Shown here: piece after piece, positions 52,774 to 61,506 of the stretch
Position numbering within the stretch: position 1 is the stretch's first letter
Layout of the letters: each line of letters begins with the position of its first letter
Source of the DNA: Chryseobacterium kimseyorum
GTDB lineage: Bacteria > Bacteroidota > Bacteroidia > Flavobacteriales > Weeksellaceae
Direction: 5' to 3'
DNA length: 64,000 nucleotides
Assembly (NCBI RefSeq): GCF_025971945.1
Contig: NZ_JAPDHW010000014.1
Location: 20,873 to 84,872 of the forward strand
Notes under the pieces: generated by a model
Seen by the model: the letters and a program-made list of their open reading frames with translations, nothing else
Told to the model about the DNA's origin: nothing
Database searches by the model: none
Translations under genes and position numbers: made by a program

Positions 52774-52989
52774 TTATCTTGTCGCAGGAGTTGTTGTAAC
52801 GCTGTCAACTTTCATAGAGTCCATAGGAACTGTTGTTGTCAATGTATCTGCTACAGCCGGTGCAGCTCTCATCGCTGTATCTGCCGCTGCTGTAGAATCT
52901 GTGTTACTGGATGACATTTGCGCTTCCTTTGTTCCGCAGCTCGCTGCAATAAATCCTATCCCTAAGGTTAATAAAACTAACTTTTTCAT
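52774..52989 (-). CDS. Small low-complexity lipoprotein
   Basis: 71 residues. Lipobox AASC gives Cys18. The remainder is built almost only from Ser, Thr, Ala, Asp, Met and Val (SNTDSTAAADTAMRAAPAV...), so it is likely disordered. Each of the two neighbouring small lipoproteins has its own terminator, so they are separate units in spite of the similar design. Confidence 0.7.
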   Translation of the reverse strand: MKKLVLLTLGIGFIAASCGTKEAQMSSSNTDSTAAADTAMRAAPAVADTLTTTVPMDSMKVDSVTTTPATR

Positions 52990-53106
52990 AATAACATAAT
53001 TTTTAATGGTGTTAACGCTTACACTTCAATAATTATTCCGAAAATTGTCGCTTAATGATTATTTAATAGATAAAAATATTAAAGTATTGTTAAATTTAAA
53101 ATAAAA

Positions 53107-53130
53107 AGCCCCGAAATAAATTTCGAGGCT
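53107..53130 (-). terminator. Terminator of pruA
   Basis: Stem AGCCCCGAAA / TTTCGAGGCT with one mismatch, a four-base loop and a T-rich run on the minus strand. Confidence 0.82.
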
Positions 53131-53172
53131 ATATATTCAGCAGCAATTTTTCATTGCCTTGTTTATTTAAGA

Positions 53173-54798
53173 TTATCCTAAATATGGATATTTGTAATCT
53201 TTAGGAGAAACGAAAGTTTCTTTAATACTTCTCACAGACGTCCATCTCAATAAGTTCATCTTAGAACCTGCTTTGTCATTCGTTCCTGAAGCTCTACCAC
53301 CACCGAAAGGCTGCTGACCTACAACGGCACCAGTAGGTTTGTCGTTGATATAGAAGTTTCCTGAAGCGTTCTCCAAAGCTTTGAAAGCTTCATCAGTTGC
53401 ATATCTGTCCTGTGAAAACACAGAACCTGTTAATGAATAAGGAGATGAAGAATCTACGATTTTAAGAGTTTCTGTCCAGTCTTTATCTTCATAAACATAC
53501 ACAGATAAGATTGGGCCGAAGATTTCTTCTACCATGCTTTCGTACTGAGGATCAGTCGTTTCAATTACGGTTGGGCTCACGAACCATCCTTTAGAATCAT
53601 CGCATTTACCACCGATAATGACGTTGGCATTGCTAGATGCTTCCGCTCTGTCGATATAGCCTTTGCATTTTTCGAATGAGTTTTTATCGATTACTGCGTT
53701 CACAAAGTTTGAAGGATCTTCCGGTGAACCAATTTTAATGGATGCTATCTGAGTTTCCATAACTTTTTTTACATCTTCCCAGATTGATCTTGGAATATAC
53801 GCTCTTGAAGCCGCAGAACATTTCTGTCCCTGATATTCAAAAGAACCTCTTACCAAACCTGTTGCCACTGCTTCTACGTTGGCAGAAGGGTGAGCGATAA
53901 CGAAATCTTTTCCACCTGTTTCTCCAACGATTCTTGGGTATGTTCTGTAATTGTGAATATTGTCGCCAATCATCTTCCACATTCCCTGGAAAACTTTTGT
54001 AGAACCTGTAAAGTGCAGACCTGCAAAATCTCTGTGTGCCAATACTTTCTCAGCAGTCTCTTTTCCGTCTGTGAAGATCATATTGATAACCCCGGCAGGA
54101 AGACCAGCCTCAGTTAAAACATCCATAATTACTTTTGCAGAATAGATTTGTTTGTCTGAAGGTTTCCAAACTACAACGTTTCCAAGCATTGCCATACAAG
54201 CCGGCAAGTTTCCTGAAATAGCTGTAAAGTTGAAAGGAGTTACCGCAAAAACAAATCCTTCTAAAGGTCTGTATTCTACACGATTCCAGATTCCTGCGTC
54301 GGAAACCGGCTGTTCAGAATACATTTCTGTCATAAATTCTACGTTGAATCTCAGGAAATCGATGAACTCACAAGCTGCATCAATCTCTGCCTGATGAACA
54401 TTTTTAGACTGTCCGATCATGGTCGCAGCGTTAATGACATCTCTGTAAGGACCTGCCAAAAGATCAGCCGCTTTCAGGAAAATAGCCGCGCGGTGTTCCC
54501 AGCCCAGCTCGTTCCATTGTTTTTTAGCAGCTAAAGCAGCGTTGATGGCATCATCTACATGCTGCATAGTCCCTCTGTGATAGAACCCGAAGTCGTGAGC
54601 GTGATCCTGAGGAGACTGAAGCTGAACTTTATCATCAGTTTTTACTTCTTTACCATTAATCACCATTGGAATTTCAATCTTCTGTGCCCACATTTTTTTG
54701 TACTGAGCGATTAGAGATTTTACTTCCGGAGAACCCGGTTCGTAAGAATTTACCGGTTCGTTTACTGCAAATGGTACTTGCGAAATTGCTTTTGACAT
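53173..54798 (-). CDS. pruA: L-glutamate gamma-semialdehyde dehydrogenase
   Basis: 541 residues, the stand-alone P5C dehydrogenase type. It oxidises glutamate semialdehyde to glutamate with NAD+, the second step of proline breakdown. The catalytic Cys327 lies in GQKCSAASR; the NAD-binding helix region is FTGSTKVFQGMWKM, the catalytic Glu is in VGETGGKDFVIAHPSA, and the C-terminal FGGGRASGTNDKAG is typical. No proline dehydrogenase is in the window. Its promoter contains repeat copy 3. Confidence 0.95.
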   Translation of the reverse strand: MSKAISQVPFAVNEPVNSYEPGSPEVKSLIAQYKKMWAQKIEIPMVINGKEVKTDDKVQLQSPQDHAHDFGFYHRGTMQHVDDAINAALAAKKQWNELGWEHRAAIFLKAADLLAGPYRDVINAATMIGQSKNVHQAEIDAACEFIDFLRFNVEFMTEMYSEQPVSDAGIWNRVEYRPLEGFVFAVTPFNFTAISGNLPACMAMLGNVVVWKPSDKQIYSAKVIMDVLTEAGLPAGVINMIFTDGKETAEKVLAHRDFAGLHFTGSTKVFQGMWKMIGDNIHNYRTYPRIVGETGGKDFVIAHPSANVEAVATGLVRGSFEYQGQKCSAASRAYIPRSIWEDVKKVMETQIASIKIGSPEDPSNFVNAVIDKNSFEKCKGYIDRAEASSNANVIIGGKCDDSKGWFVSPTVIETTDPQYESMVEEIFGPILSVYVYEDKDWTETLKIVDSSSPYSLTGSVFSQDRYATDEAFKALENASGNFYINDKPTGAVVGQQPFGGGRASGTNDKAGSKMNLLRWTSVRSIKETFVSPKDYKYPYLG

Positions 54799-54830
54799 AT
54801 TACGTTGTATTGTTTAATTTTTGCTTTTTA

Positions 54831-54858
54831 CAAATTTACAACTTTTATTTAATGTCAA
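54831..54858 (-). promoter_or_regulatory. Promoter of pruA
   Basis: On the minus strand TTG (54856-54858), a 17-base spacer, then TAAATTTG (54831-54838), an exact TAnnTTTG box. The TTG lies in the string GATTGACATT at the end of repeat copy 3. Confidence 0.65.
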
Positions 54859-54892
54859 TCGTGAATTTGCTTCCCAAGTGAATGTGAATTTT
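54851..54892 (-). repeat. Promoter-proximal repeat element, copy 3 (pruA)
   Basis: On the minus strand it reads ATTCACTTGGGAAGCAAATT then CACGATTGACATT. It matches the ATTCACTTGCGAAGC core of copies 1 and 2 with one change, and as in those copies the core points toward the gene. Confidence 0.7.
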
Positions 54893-54920
54893 ATTACCGT
54901 AATTAGATGTTATAAAATTC

Positions 54921-55325
54921 TTAGAGATTGCTAAAAATTCTTATTTTCCTTACTTGTATATGATAATATACATTAAAAAATCCTGCAACAGCAAAAAAGG
55001 AAAAATATAACAATCCATCAATAAGTTGATTCATTGAGTTGGCAATAGCCCACAACAGCCAAAAAATAACTGAAATAACAGAAATTAAGACAGAAATTTC
55101 ATGTTTCCTCAAAAATGTTAAAACAAATGATAGTGAGAATAGACCTAGACAAAATATTATGACCGCGTTTGTCATGAGAACAGAAATTCCTTGATAGCAT
55201 GAACCACCTCCAGTTTTAAACTCAGAAGGTATGTAAGTAAAGGTCGTAAATGTAGAAATGCTGAGCAAAAATACTGTTGCAGCCAACAGTTTAGACTTAA
55301 CTAAACTCGTGTAATTTTGGATCAT
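54921..55325 (-). CDS. Four-helix membrane protein, unknown function
   Basis: 134 residues with four predicted membrane helices (about 12-32, 46-70, 76-98 and 100-120). No charged residues inside the helices hint at transport. I do not recognise the family. It stands alone between pruA and the topoisomerase gene. Confidence 0.6.
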   Translation of the reverse strand: MIQNYTSLVKSKLLAATVFLLSISTFTTFTYIPSEFKTGGGSCYQGISVLMTNAVIIFCLGLFSLSFVLTFLRKHEISVLISVISVIFWLLWAIANSMNQLIDGLLYFSFFAVAGFFNVYYHIQVRKIRIFSNL

Positions 55326-55417
55326 TAAATTAATGTTAAGTACTCAATTGATTCTCTATTTTCAAAGAAATAGTAAAGACGCTTTTATCTAAAAGAATCA
55401 ACTGTATTCATCTAGAC

Positions 55418-56521
55418 TCACATTTTTTCTGTTTCCAGAATTTGTAGGACTAATTTTTCTTCATGTGTTAGTCCTGCCTTGCCATCATTTTCTTCAATCA
55501 CCTCGAGGGCATCCAAATATTTTCTGATGGAATTGTTTTCGTATAAATTGATAACAAGCGGATGAACGTAGTATTTTCTACACACTGTGCTTGTATTTCC
55601 CAAGTGTTCAGCAACAATATCCAATGCAGCCTTCACTTTCTTTTTGTACTGAGTATTATTTTCGGCATAACCGATTTCTTTAAATGCAATTAGGGCATTT
55701 ACCGTTCCTGACCACGTTCTGAAGTCTTTTGCAGTGAAATCTTCACCACTTAATTCTTTGATGTAGTCATTCACCATTCCAGAATCGATATTGTGGCGGT
55801 TTCCTTCACTGTCGTAATACTGGAAGAGTTCCTTTCCCGGAATTTCTTTGCATTTGGTGATCAGTTTTGCCAGTCTTTTGCTTTTCAGATTGACATCATG
55901 CATAATTCCCTTCTTGCCTTTGAAGGCGAAATTTATTTTCTGGCCTTCCACTTTTACATGTTTCCCTTTTAAAGTGGTCAGACCAAAAGAGCCGTACAGT
56001 TTTTCATAAATGCTGTTACCGATTCTGATGTTGGTACGCTGCATTAAACTTACAATTAACGCAAGGATTTTTCTTTTCTCGAAATTTCTTAAGGCTAAAT
56101 CTTTTTCCAGCTGCAGGCGAATTTCAGGCAAAGCATACCCAAACTGCAGCATTCTGTAGAATTTTGTATGATTTCTCAAAGCGCTCCAGAGCGAGTGATA
56201 TCTGTACTGCTTTCTCTTCCTTGCGTCCAGACCTGTTGCCTGAAGATGGCCATTGTCAATGGCGCATATCCACACATTTTCCCATGCCGGAGGAATGACC
56301 AAACTGTTGATCCGTTTGATCTCATCTTTGTCTTTGATCTTCTCGCCATCTTTGAAGTAGAGATATTTTTTACCTCTTTTTCTACGGATGATACCGGCTG
56401 TCTCTGCATCGGAAGTGTAAATAAGATTCACCGCCTTTGCAGAAGCTACCGGATCCTTCATAATTTTAACAATCTTTGACGGCTTCAGGTGAGAAATAAT
56501 CTCTTGGTCTGATTGATTCAT
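55418..56521 (-). CDS. DNA topoisomerase IB (eukaryote/poxvirus type)
   Basis: 367 residues. It relaxes supercoils through a 3'-phosphotyrosyl link. N-terminal domain: AETAGIIRRKRGKKYLYFKDG and LVIPPAWENVWICAIDNGHLQATGLDARKRKQYRYH; catalytic domain: MQRTNIRIGNSIYEKLYGSFGLTTLKGKHV, DFRTWSGTVNAL, and the nucleophile at Tyr318 in CRKYYVHP. Bacterial copies of this family are patchy and are thought to be spread by horizontal transfer; many Chryseobacterium-like genomes carry one. Confidence 0.95.
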   Translation of the reverse strand: MNQSDQEIISHLKPSKIVKIMKDPVASAKAVNLIYTSDAETAGIIRRKRGKKYLYFKDGEKIKDKDEIKRINSLVIPPAWENVWICAIDNGHLQATGLDARKRKQYRYHSLWSALRNHTKFYRMLQFGYALPEIRLQLEKDLALRNFEKRKILALIVSLMQRTNIRIGNSIYEKLYGSFGLTTLKGKHVKVEGQKINFAFKGKKGIMHDVNLKSKRLAKLITKCKEIPGKELFQYYDSEGNRHNIDSGMVNDYIKELSGEDFTAKDFRTWSGTVNALIAFKEIGYAENNTQYKKKVKAALDIVAEHLGNTSTVCRKYYVHPLVINLYENNSIRKYLDALEVIEENDGKAGLTHEEKLVLQILETEKM

Positions 56522-56532
56522 AAAAAATTTGG

Positions 56533-56700
56533 TTAAGAGTTTTTACCCCTAGAAAAAAGCCATAATAATAAGGCCACGATGCCAACAACTACAATTATTC
56601 CCCACCACATTCCGGCTTTGAAGATTGTTTCTACTGCCTCACAACTTGTCAATAACAGAATGGCAAAAAGGCTCATACTGTATAAAGATAACATTCTCAT
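56533..56700 (-). CDS. 55-residue lipoprotein with one membrane helix
   Basis: A short gene of 55 codons. Lipobox LTSC gives Cys20, followed by EAVETIFKAGMWWG and a membrane helix (IIVVVGIVALLLWLF) with a basic end. A short lipoprotein with this E-x-x-x-I-F-K-A-G then helix layout is common in Flavobacteriia, from memory; some are wrongly named phosphatidate cytidylyltransferase. The start codon ATG at 56700 gives the best signal peptide, and ATG 56694 is a possible alternative. Confidence 0.72.
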   Translation of the reverse strand: MRMLSLYSMSLFAILLLTSCEAVETIFKAGMWWGIIVVVGIVALLLWLFSRGKNS

Positions 56701-56727
56701 AATAGTTTATTTTAAGTGATTATATAA

Positions 56728-57165
56728 TTAAATTCTTTCGTTATCGGGACGCCAGTTTCTGACAGATTTTTTGATTTCGTCTCCCGAAACATTTTCATTT
56801 AAAGCTTTGTATAAAAGCTCTTTAAACTCCTCATCATCAGCGAATCTGAGGGCAGCAATCTGTCCAAAGCTTAGTTTGTCATGCACTTCATCAGAACGTT
56901 TACTGAAAATTTCATAGTATCTCTGCCTGAACTCCAGCCGAACGATTCTATTTTGTAAACCAATGGCATAATGCTGTCTGGTCATAATAGCCAGATATAA
57001 AATCAGAAATATCACCGTAGAAAATAAAATCCAAATCAGTTGATTTGCTGCGTCGTCCCAAATTTTATAAATTCCATAAACCTGTAATATCATCAGCAGG
57101 GGAAGCAAAATGAAGTGATGTGGCGGATAAAACTTCCTGTGGTTTTGGTAATTCTGTGTTTTCAT
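56728..57165 (-). CDS. DUF6526-like membrane protein
   Basis: 145 residues with two N-terminal membrane helices (about 17-37 and 43-62), then a cytosolic helical part (GLQNRIVRLEFRQRYYEIFSKRSDEVHDKLSFGQIAALRFADDEEF). I believe this corresponds to DUF6526, a family of unknown function in Bacteroidota, on the N-terminal KTQNYQNHRKFYPPHHF and the RFADDEEF wording. The function is unknown. Confidence 0.7.
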   Translation of the reverse strand: MKTQNYQNHRKFYPPHHFILLPLLMILQVYGIYKIWDDAANQLIWILFSTVIFLILYLAIMTRQHYAIGLQNRIVRLEFRQRYYEIFSKRSDEVHDKLSFGQIAALRFADDEEFKELLYKALNENVSGDEIKKSVRNWRPDNERI

Positions 57166-57277
57166 TTTTAATTAATAGCAAGAACCTTTCCAAAATATTA
57201 TGAAATTAATAATGATTTGGATGTATGGTATTTAAAAATATTTCATGCTGAGATAACCTACAGTTGTACAGTGACTT

Positions 57278-57386
57278 CAGCCTAGCCCGGATAGTAGCGG
57301 TTACCCCGCAGCAGGCGGCGGGCTTTCGTCGCAGACGAAAAAGCGCTGGTGTGAGGAGTATGAGCGGATAGCCGGATTAAGCTTCT
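57278..57386. repeat. GC-richer palindromic intergenic element
   Basis: The 313-base gap between the DUF6526-like gene and the aminopeptidase holds this element of about 110 bases. It begins CAGCCTAGCCCGGATAG and ends GCGGATAGCCGGATTAAGCT; the hairpin TTTCGTC-GCA-GACGAAA is at 57324-57340. The stretch is clearly richer in G and C than its surroundings. A remnant of the same start (CCTAGCCCTGATG) is at 63883-63895. Similar strings are common in Bacteroidota intergenic DNA, from memory. Confidence 0.65.
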
Positions 57387-57478
57387 GATAAAAAACAGTG
57401 TTGACAGCTGAAAACCTCTCAGAATCGTGTATGCGAACTCGAATTTTTTGTAACTTTCGGTTCTTAAAATTTATAAAA

Positions 57479-59248
57479 ATGACTTCAAAGGAAAAAGTAG
57501 CTGCGCTTCGTGAGGAGATGCAAAAAAATAAAGTTGATGCATTTATCATATATTCTGCCGACCCGCATATGAGCGAATATTTGCCTGAAGAATGGCAGGA
57601 AAGAGCGTGGCTGTCGGGATTTTTAGGCTCTGCAGGTTTTGTAGTTGTTACTCAGGATAAGGCCGGACTTTGGACGGATGGAAGATATTTTACCCAGGCT
57701 CCCATTGAACTCGAAGGTTCTGGAATAGATCTTTTCAAGGACGGAATGGAAGGCACACCACATTATATCGACTGGATTATCTCAGAAATTCCTGAAAAAG
57801 GTATAGTAGCGGTAAATGCTTTGGCAACTTCTCATGCGAACTGGGAACTGCTTTTTGAAAAGCTGAATGCGAAAAATATCACACTGGCTGACAATGCTTT
57901 ACTGAAAAATGTTTGGAAAGAGAGAGGGGAAGCTTCAAAAAATCCGATCTACACTCATCCTATTGAGAGAGCAGGAAAATCTGTGATTGATAAAATTGCT
58001 GCCATCCGTCAGAAAATGGAAAGTCTGGAAGTGACTTATCATGTGATTTCCAGTCTTGATGATGTTGCGTGGACCTTAAATTTAAGAGGAAGCGATGTGG
58101 AAAGTAATCCTGTGTTTTTAGGATATATTATTATCACCAAAAATGACGCAATTCTGTTCACAGATCTCGAAAAAATGGAGGTTGAAGCCAGAAAGCAGAT
58201 GGATGAAGCATGGGTAAAGATGATGCCTTATGAGGAATTCTACAATCATCTGAAAACTATTCAAAACGAAAAAGTTTTGGTTTCACCAAACAGCAATCAG
58301 TCGATTTTTGAGGCTTTAAAAATCGGAAATGAGTTTGTAAAATCTGCAGTCCCGGGAAATCTGATGAAAGCTCAGAAAAATGAAACTGAACTGGAAGGCT
58401 TCAGAAAAGTAATGGTAAGAGACGGTGTTGCGATGGTGAAATTTCTGTACTGGTTAACACATACTGCCGGAAAAGAAGCGATGACTGAATATTCTATCGG
58501 ACAAAAACTGAAAGGTTTCCGTGAAGCGGGAGAGAATTTTGTGGGAGAAAGTTTTGGAAGCATCGTTGGCTATAAAGGAAACGGTGCGGTGATTCATTAT
58601 TCTGCAAAAAATGAAGGCAGTAAAGAAGTCACCAACGATGCGACAATTTTGGTGGATTCCGGAGGTCAGTATCTGGAGGGAACAACTGATATTACAAGAA
58701 CTTTGGCGTTGGGAGCTTTCTCAGAAGAATTTAAGATCAATTCGACCTTAGTTTTACAGGGATTAATCCGTCTGTCGATGGTGAAATTTCCAAAAGGCAC
58801 AAAAGGTGTGCAGCTGGATGCGATTGCGAGGCTTCCTTTATGGATGAACGGTAAAGATTATCAGCATGGAACGGGTCACGGTGTGGGAAGTTTTATGAAT
58901 GTACATGAAGGTCCGCAAAACATCAGAAAAGATCTGAATCCTCAGGAATTGCTTGTAGGAATGGTCTGTTCGAACGAACCGGGATTTTATGTGGAAGGAG
59001 AATACGGAATCCGTCATGAGAATCTGATTGCCGTAAAAGAATCTGAAACTACAGGATCAGGAACTTTTTATGATTTTGAGACATTGACGTTCTGTCCGTT
59101 CTTCAAAGATACAATTGCTAAAGAACTTTTGTCTGTTGAAGAAATCAACTGGCTGAATGATTATCACAGAACCTGTGAAGAAAAACTGGCCCCCCATTTG
59201 GAAGGTAAAGTTAAAGACTGGTTCTTAGATTTGGTAAAACCTTTGTAA
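57479..59248 (+). CDS. Xaa-Pro aminopeptidase (aminopeptidase P family)
   Basis: 589 residues from the ATG at 57479 (MTSKEKVAALREEM); the in-frame ATG at 57398 would begin in the repeat-rich gap. Two creatinase-like N-terminal domains (AFIIYSADPHMSEYLPEEW, then ISSLDDVAWTLNLRGSD) are followed by the pita-bread metallopeptidase domain with LVDSGGQYLEGTTDITRT (first Asp pair), HGTGHGVGSFMNVHEGP (His) and EPGFYVEGEYGIRHENL (Glu ligands). This is the long, cytosolic eukaryote-like form. It removes an N-terminal residue before Pro. Confidence 0.93.
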   Translation: MTSKEKVAALREEMQKNKVDAFIIYSADPHMSEYLPEEWQERAWLSGFLGSAGFVVVTQDKAGLWTDGRYFTQAPIELEGSGIDLFKDGMEGTPHYIDWIISEIPEKGIVAVNALATSHANWELLFEKLNAKNITLADNALLKNVWKERGEASKNPIYTHPIERAGKSVIDKIAAIRQKMESLEVTYHVISSLDDVAWTLNLRGSDVESNPVFLGYIIITKNDAILFTDLEKMEVEARKQMDEAWVKMMPYEEFYNHLKTIQNEKVLVSPNSNQSIFEALKIGNEFVKSAVPGNLMKAQKNETELEGFRKVMVRDGVAMVKFLYWLTHTAGKEAMTEYSIGQKLKGFREAGENFVGESFGSIVGYKGNGAVIHYSAKNEGSKEVTNDATILVDSGGQYLEGTTDITRTLALGAFSEEFKINSTLVLQGLIRLSMVKFPKGTKGVQLDAIARLPLWMNGKDYQHGTGHGVGSFMNVHEGPQNIRKDLNPQELLVGMVCSNEPGFYVEGEYGIRHENLIAVKESETTGSGTFYDFETLTFCPFFKDTIAKELLSVEEINWLNDYHRTCEEKLAPHLEGKVKDWFLDLVKPL

Positions 59249-59266
59249 GAATAAAAATATAAGCTG

Positions 59267-59303
59267 AAAGCCCTGCGTCATATGATGCAGGGCTTTTTGG
59301 ATT
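59267..59303 (+). terminator. Terminator of the aminopeptidase gene
   Basis: Ten-base stem AAAGCCCTGC / GCAGGGCTTT with loop GTCATATGAT, itself partly palindromic, and a T run. Confidence 0.86.
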
Positions 59304-59463
59304 ATGGAATCTGACGGTTTACAGTGATGTAATTTAGGGTGTTTTTCCTGATTCGCAATCTGACTTTTGATTTTATCTTTGGAATATCAAATTTTCAGCA
59401 TCAAAACACTCACTATAACCTTCAATTAATATTATTTTAGTCATCTCAGCAATGGGATGATTT

Positions 59464-60468
59464 TTATTTAAATACAATCTTACTTAAATCAATTTCAAAA
59501 GACTGCTCATCTTCATACGTAATTTTTAATTTTTGCGCATCCACAAACTCAACATTCTTGTTGCAGAAATGGGAGCAGCTTTCAACGATGATTGGAAAAT
59601 ACTTTCTTTTCTTTTTATCAAATCCTACAAGATTTCCTCGGAAAACAGATTGAACTTTGTAGTTTTCATTTTCTACAAATTCTTCGCTTGCCGATGTAAG
59701 TTTAAATAGATTTTCATCATAATAGGTTGAGTAAATGATATCGGGAATGATATAGTAACCAGCCCCAAAATTGTTATCTGTATCATTGTCTTTTTGCCAT
59801 TTCTCGCCAAAATTCTTGTAATGAGTAATATTTTTTTCTTCATCTGATGGATGGTAAATAAATTTGGAAGTACGCGCATATTGATGAAGCACAGTTTTTG
59901 CAAATGCAGATGATTTCAGTTTAGAGTTTTCCACGAAATTTCCTCGAATGCACCCGTTACAGTAATCTGAAGGATAACCATAGTACTGTAAACTGAAGTT
60001 GTCTGCAATATTGTCCATATTAATCATAGAGAAATTTACACTTATCTCGTTCATTGCTTTTCCCATGTTTGAGACTTGATGGGCAAGAAAAAGATAATTT
60101 GTTTTACCTATTTTCTTTGTTTTGATGGTTGTGCTGTCTATTTCCAGGTAAGACCATTCTGCATTTTCTAAATCAATCTCTTTAATCAGATTTAATTTTT
60201 GCCCAGTAAACTTATACTTTGAAATCTTCAGGATATTTAAAGTATCCGAGTAGAAATAATTGCCTCGTTTTTCGTTGCTTTTTACCCAGATTCTTGTTAA
60301 AATATTTTCATTTTCCTGAACAAAAATGCTTTGACGCCGGAGTGAATCGAATATTTTTTTGCTTAGATTTTCATCCGAAACAGAGGTGTTTTCATCCACA
60401 GCAGTTTTCTCTTTCGTGCAGGAAAAAGGGAAAAATAAAAGGAATGATATGGTAATAATCGCCTTCAT
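59464..60468 (-). CDS. Lipoprotein of unknown function (cluster gene 5)
   Basis: 334 residues. Lipobox PFSC gives Cys17. The mature part is beta-rich; it contains CNGCIRG (a CxxC pair, not followed by His) and a second Cys pair in ESCSHFCNKN that may form disulfides. I do not recognise a domain. Last gene of a run of lipoprotein and membrane genes (59464-63736) on the minus strand. Confidence 0.62.
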   Translation of the reverse strand: MKAIITISFLLFFPFSCTKEKTAVDENTSVSDENLSKKIFDSLRRQSIFVQENENILTRIWVKSNEKRGNYFYSDTLNILKISKYKFTGQKLNLIKEIDLENAEWSYLEIDSTTIKTKKIGKTNYLFLAHQVSNMGKAMNEISVNFSMINMDNIADNFSLQYYGYPSDYCNGCIRGNFVENSKLKSSAFAKTVLHQYARTSKFIYHPSDEEKNITHYKNFGEKWQKDNDTDNNFGAGYYIIPDIIYSTYYDENLFKLTSASEEFVENENYKVQSVFRGNLVGFDKKKRKYFPIIVESCSHFCNKNVEFVDAQKLKITYEDEQSFEIDLSKIVFK

Positions 60469-60506
60469 TTGTGTGATCGTCTTGACTTGTTATTTGTTTT
60501 ATTTCC

Positions 60507-61496
60507 TCAATTTTCTCTCACTTTAAAATCACTATGTTTAACGGGTGAAATTTCTTTTTTTAAACGTATTAATTCGTTTCTTTTTAACTCAAAAAAATGT
60601 TTCTCAGTCCATTCCCACGATTTCTCTTCTCTTAAATTAACTCCATTTGCTTTGAAGAAAACAGTGATTTTATTTCCGGAAACTTCTAAATTAATTTCGT
60701 CAAAAGTATCCTGAACGGTCGCTCCATCAGGAATCTTAGGACAGTTCTCCAACTCTTTTAAAATCATTTTATCATTTTTAAACCAAGATCGTAGAAAACC
60801 TAAGTGTTGTTCGGAACACTGATAGCCTAAATTCAGTGAGCTAAGAATTTTACATTTCAAATTACTCATGTTATCGTTTGCTTTTCCGTCCCATGAGCAG
60901 TCATTACCAATGAAAGTCGCAACGTAAGCCAAAGCAGCTTTCTCGGGATCTGAAATGTATTTTACATAATTTTCATTTAGAATAACTGTACTAACCTCAG
61001 TTTCTAAATTCTTATCATACTGCATTTTCCGCCACAAAAATTTTATTTTCTTATTGGCTAATGTCAACGGTCTGATCACTTTTGCTGAGATTAAATATTC
61101 GCTGTAATCCAAATACTCAGGATCACCTGCCGGCCTCAGACTGTCCATTTTCCATTTGATCTCCAGTTCGTCTCCACGGGTGAATTCCGGATTGTCTTTG
61201 TTGTAAATCAAACTTACCGTATCATTATTTTTCTTTACGACGAAAAGCCAGTCATCCCCATTGTCATTAAAGCTGACAAACTGTATGGTATCAGTATAAA
61301 TTTTTTCGAGTTCAATAGTTTCATCAGGTCTTAATGCGCTTTTATGGGTAGGAATTTTTGGTGACCGAATTTCCTTTTGTGGATTTTCTATTACTGAGTT
61401 TTCAGCAGTCTTCTCCTTTTTGTTCTCACAGGATAGGAGCACAAAAGTAGCAGCAAGTAGAAGTGAGAAAATTTGATTCAGTGTCTTTTTTATCAT
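60507..61496 (-). CDS. Lipoprotein of unknown function (cluster gene 4)
   Basis: 329 residues from the ATG at 61496, which gives a clean type II signal peptide with lipobox LLSC; the longer frame from 61556 would overlap the upstream gene. The mature part starts with a low-complexity linker rich in Lys, Glu and Asn and then shows a beta domain (DTIQFVSFNDNGDDWLFVVKKNNDTVSLIYN) and a C-terminal domain with several Cys (GNDCSWDGKAN, LGYQCSEQHLGF). No family recognised. Confidence 0.62.
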   Translation of the reverse strand: MIKKTLNQIFSLLLAATFVLLSCENKKEKTAENSVIENPQKEIRSPKIPTHKSALRPDETIELEKIYTDTIQFVSFNDNGDDWLFVVKKNNDTVSLIYNKDNPEFTRGDELEIKWKMDSLRPAGDPEYLDYSEYLISAKVIRPLTLANKKIKFLWRKMQYDKNLETEVSTVILNENYVKYISDPEKAALAYVATFIGNDCSWDGKANDNMSNLKCKILSSLNLGYQCSEQHLGFLRSWFKNDKMILKELENCPKIPDGATVQDTFDEINLEVSGNKITVFFKANGVNLREEKSWEWTEKHFFELKRNELIRLKKEISPVKHSDFKVREN

Positions 61497-61506
61497 AAAT
61501 TTTAAA

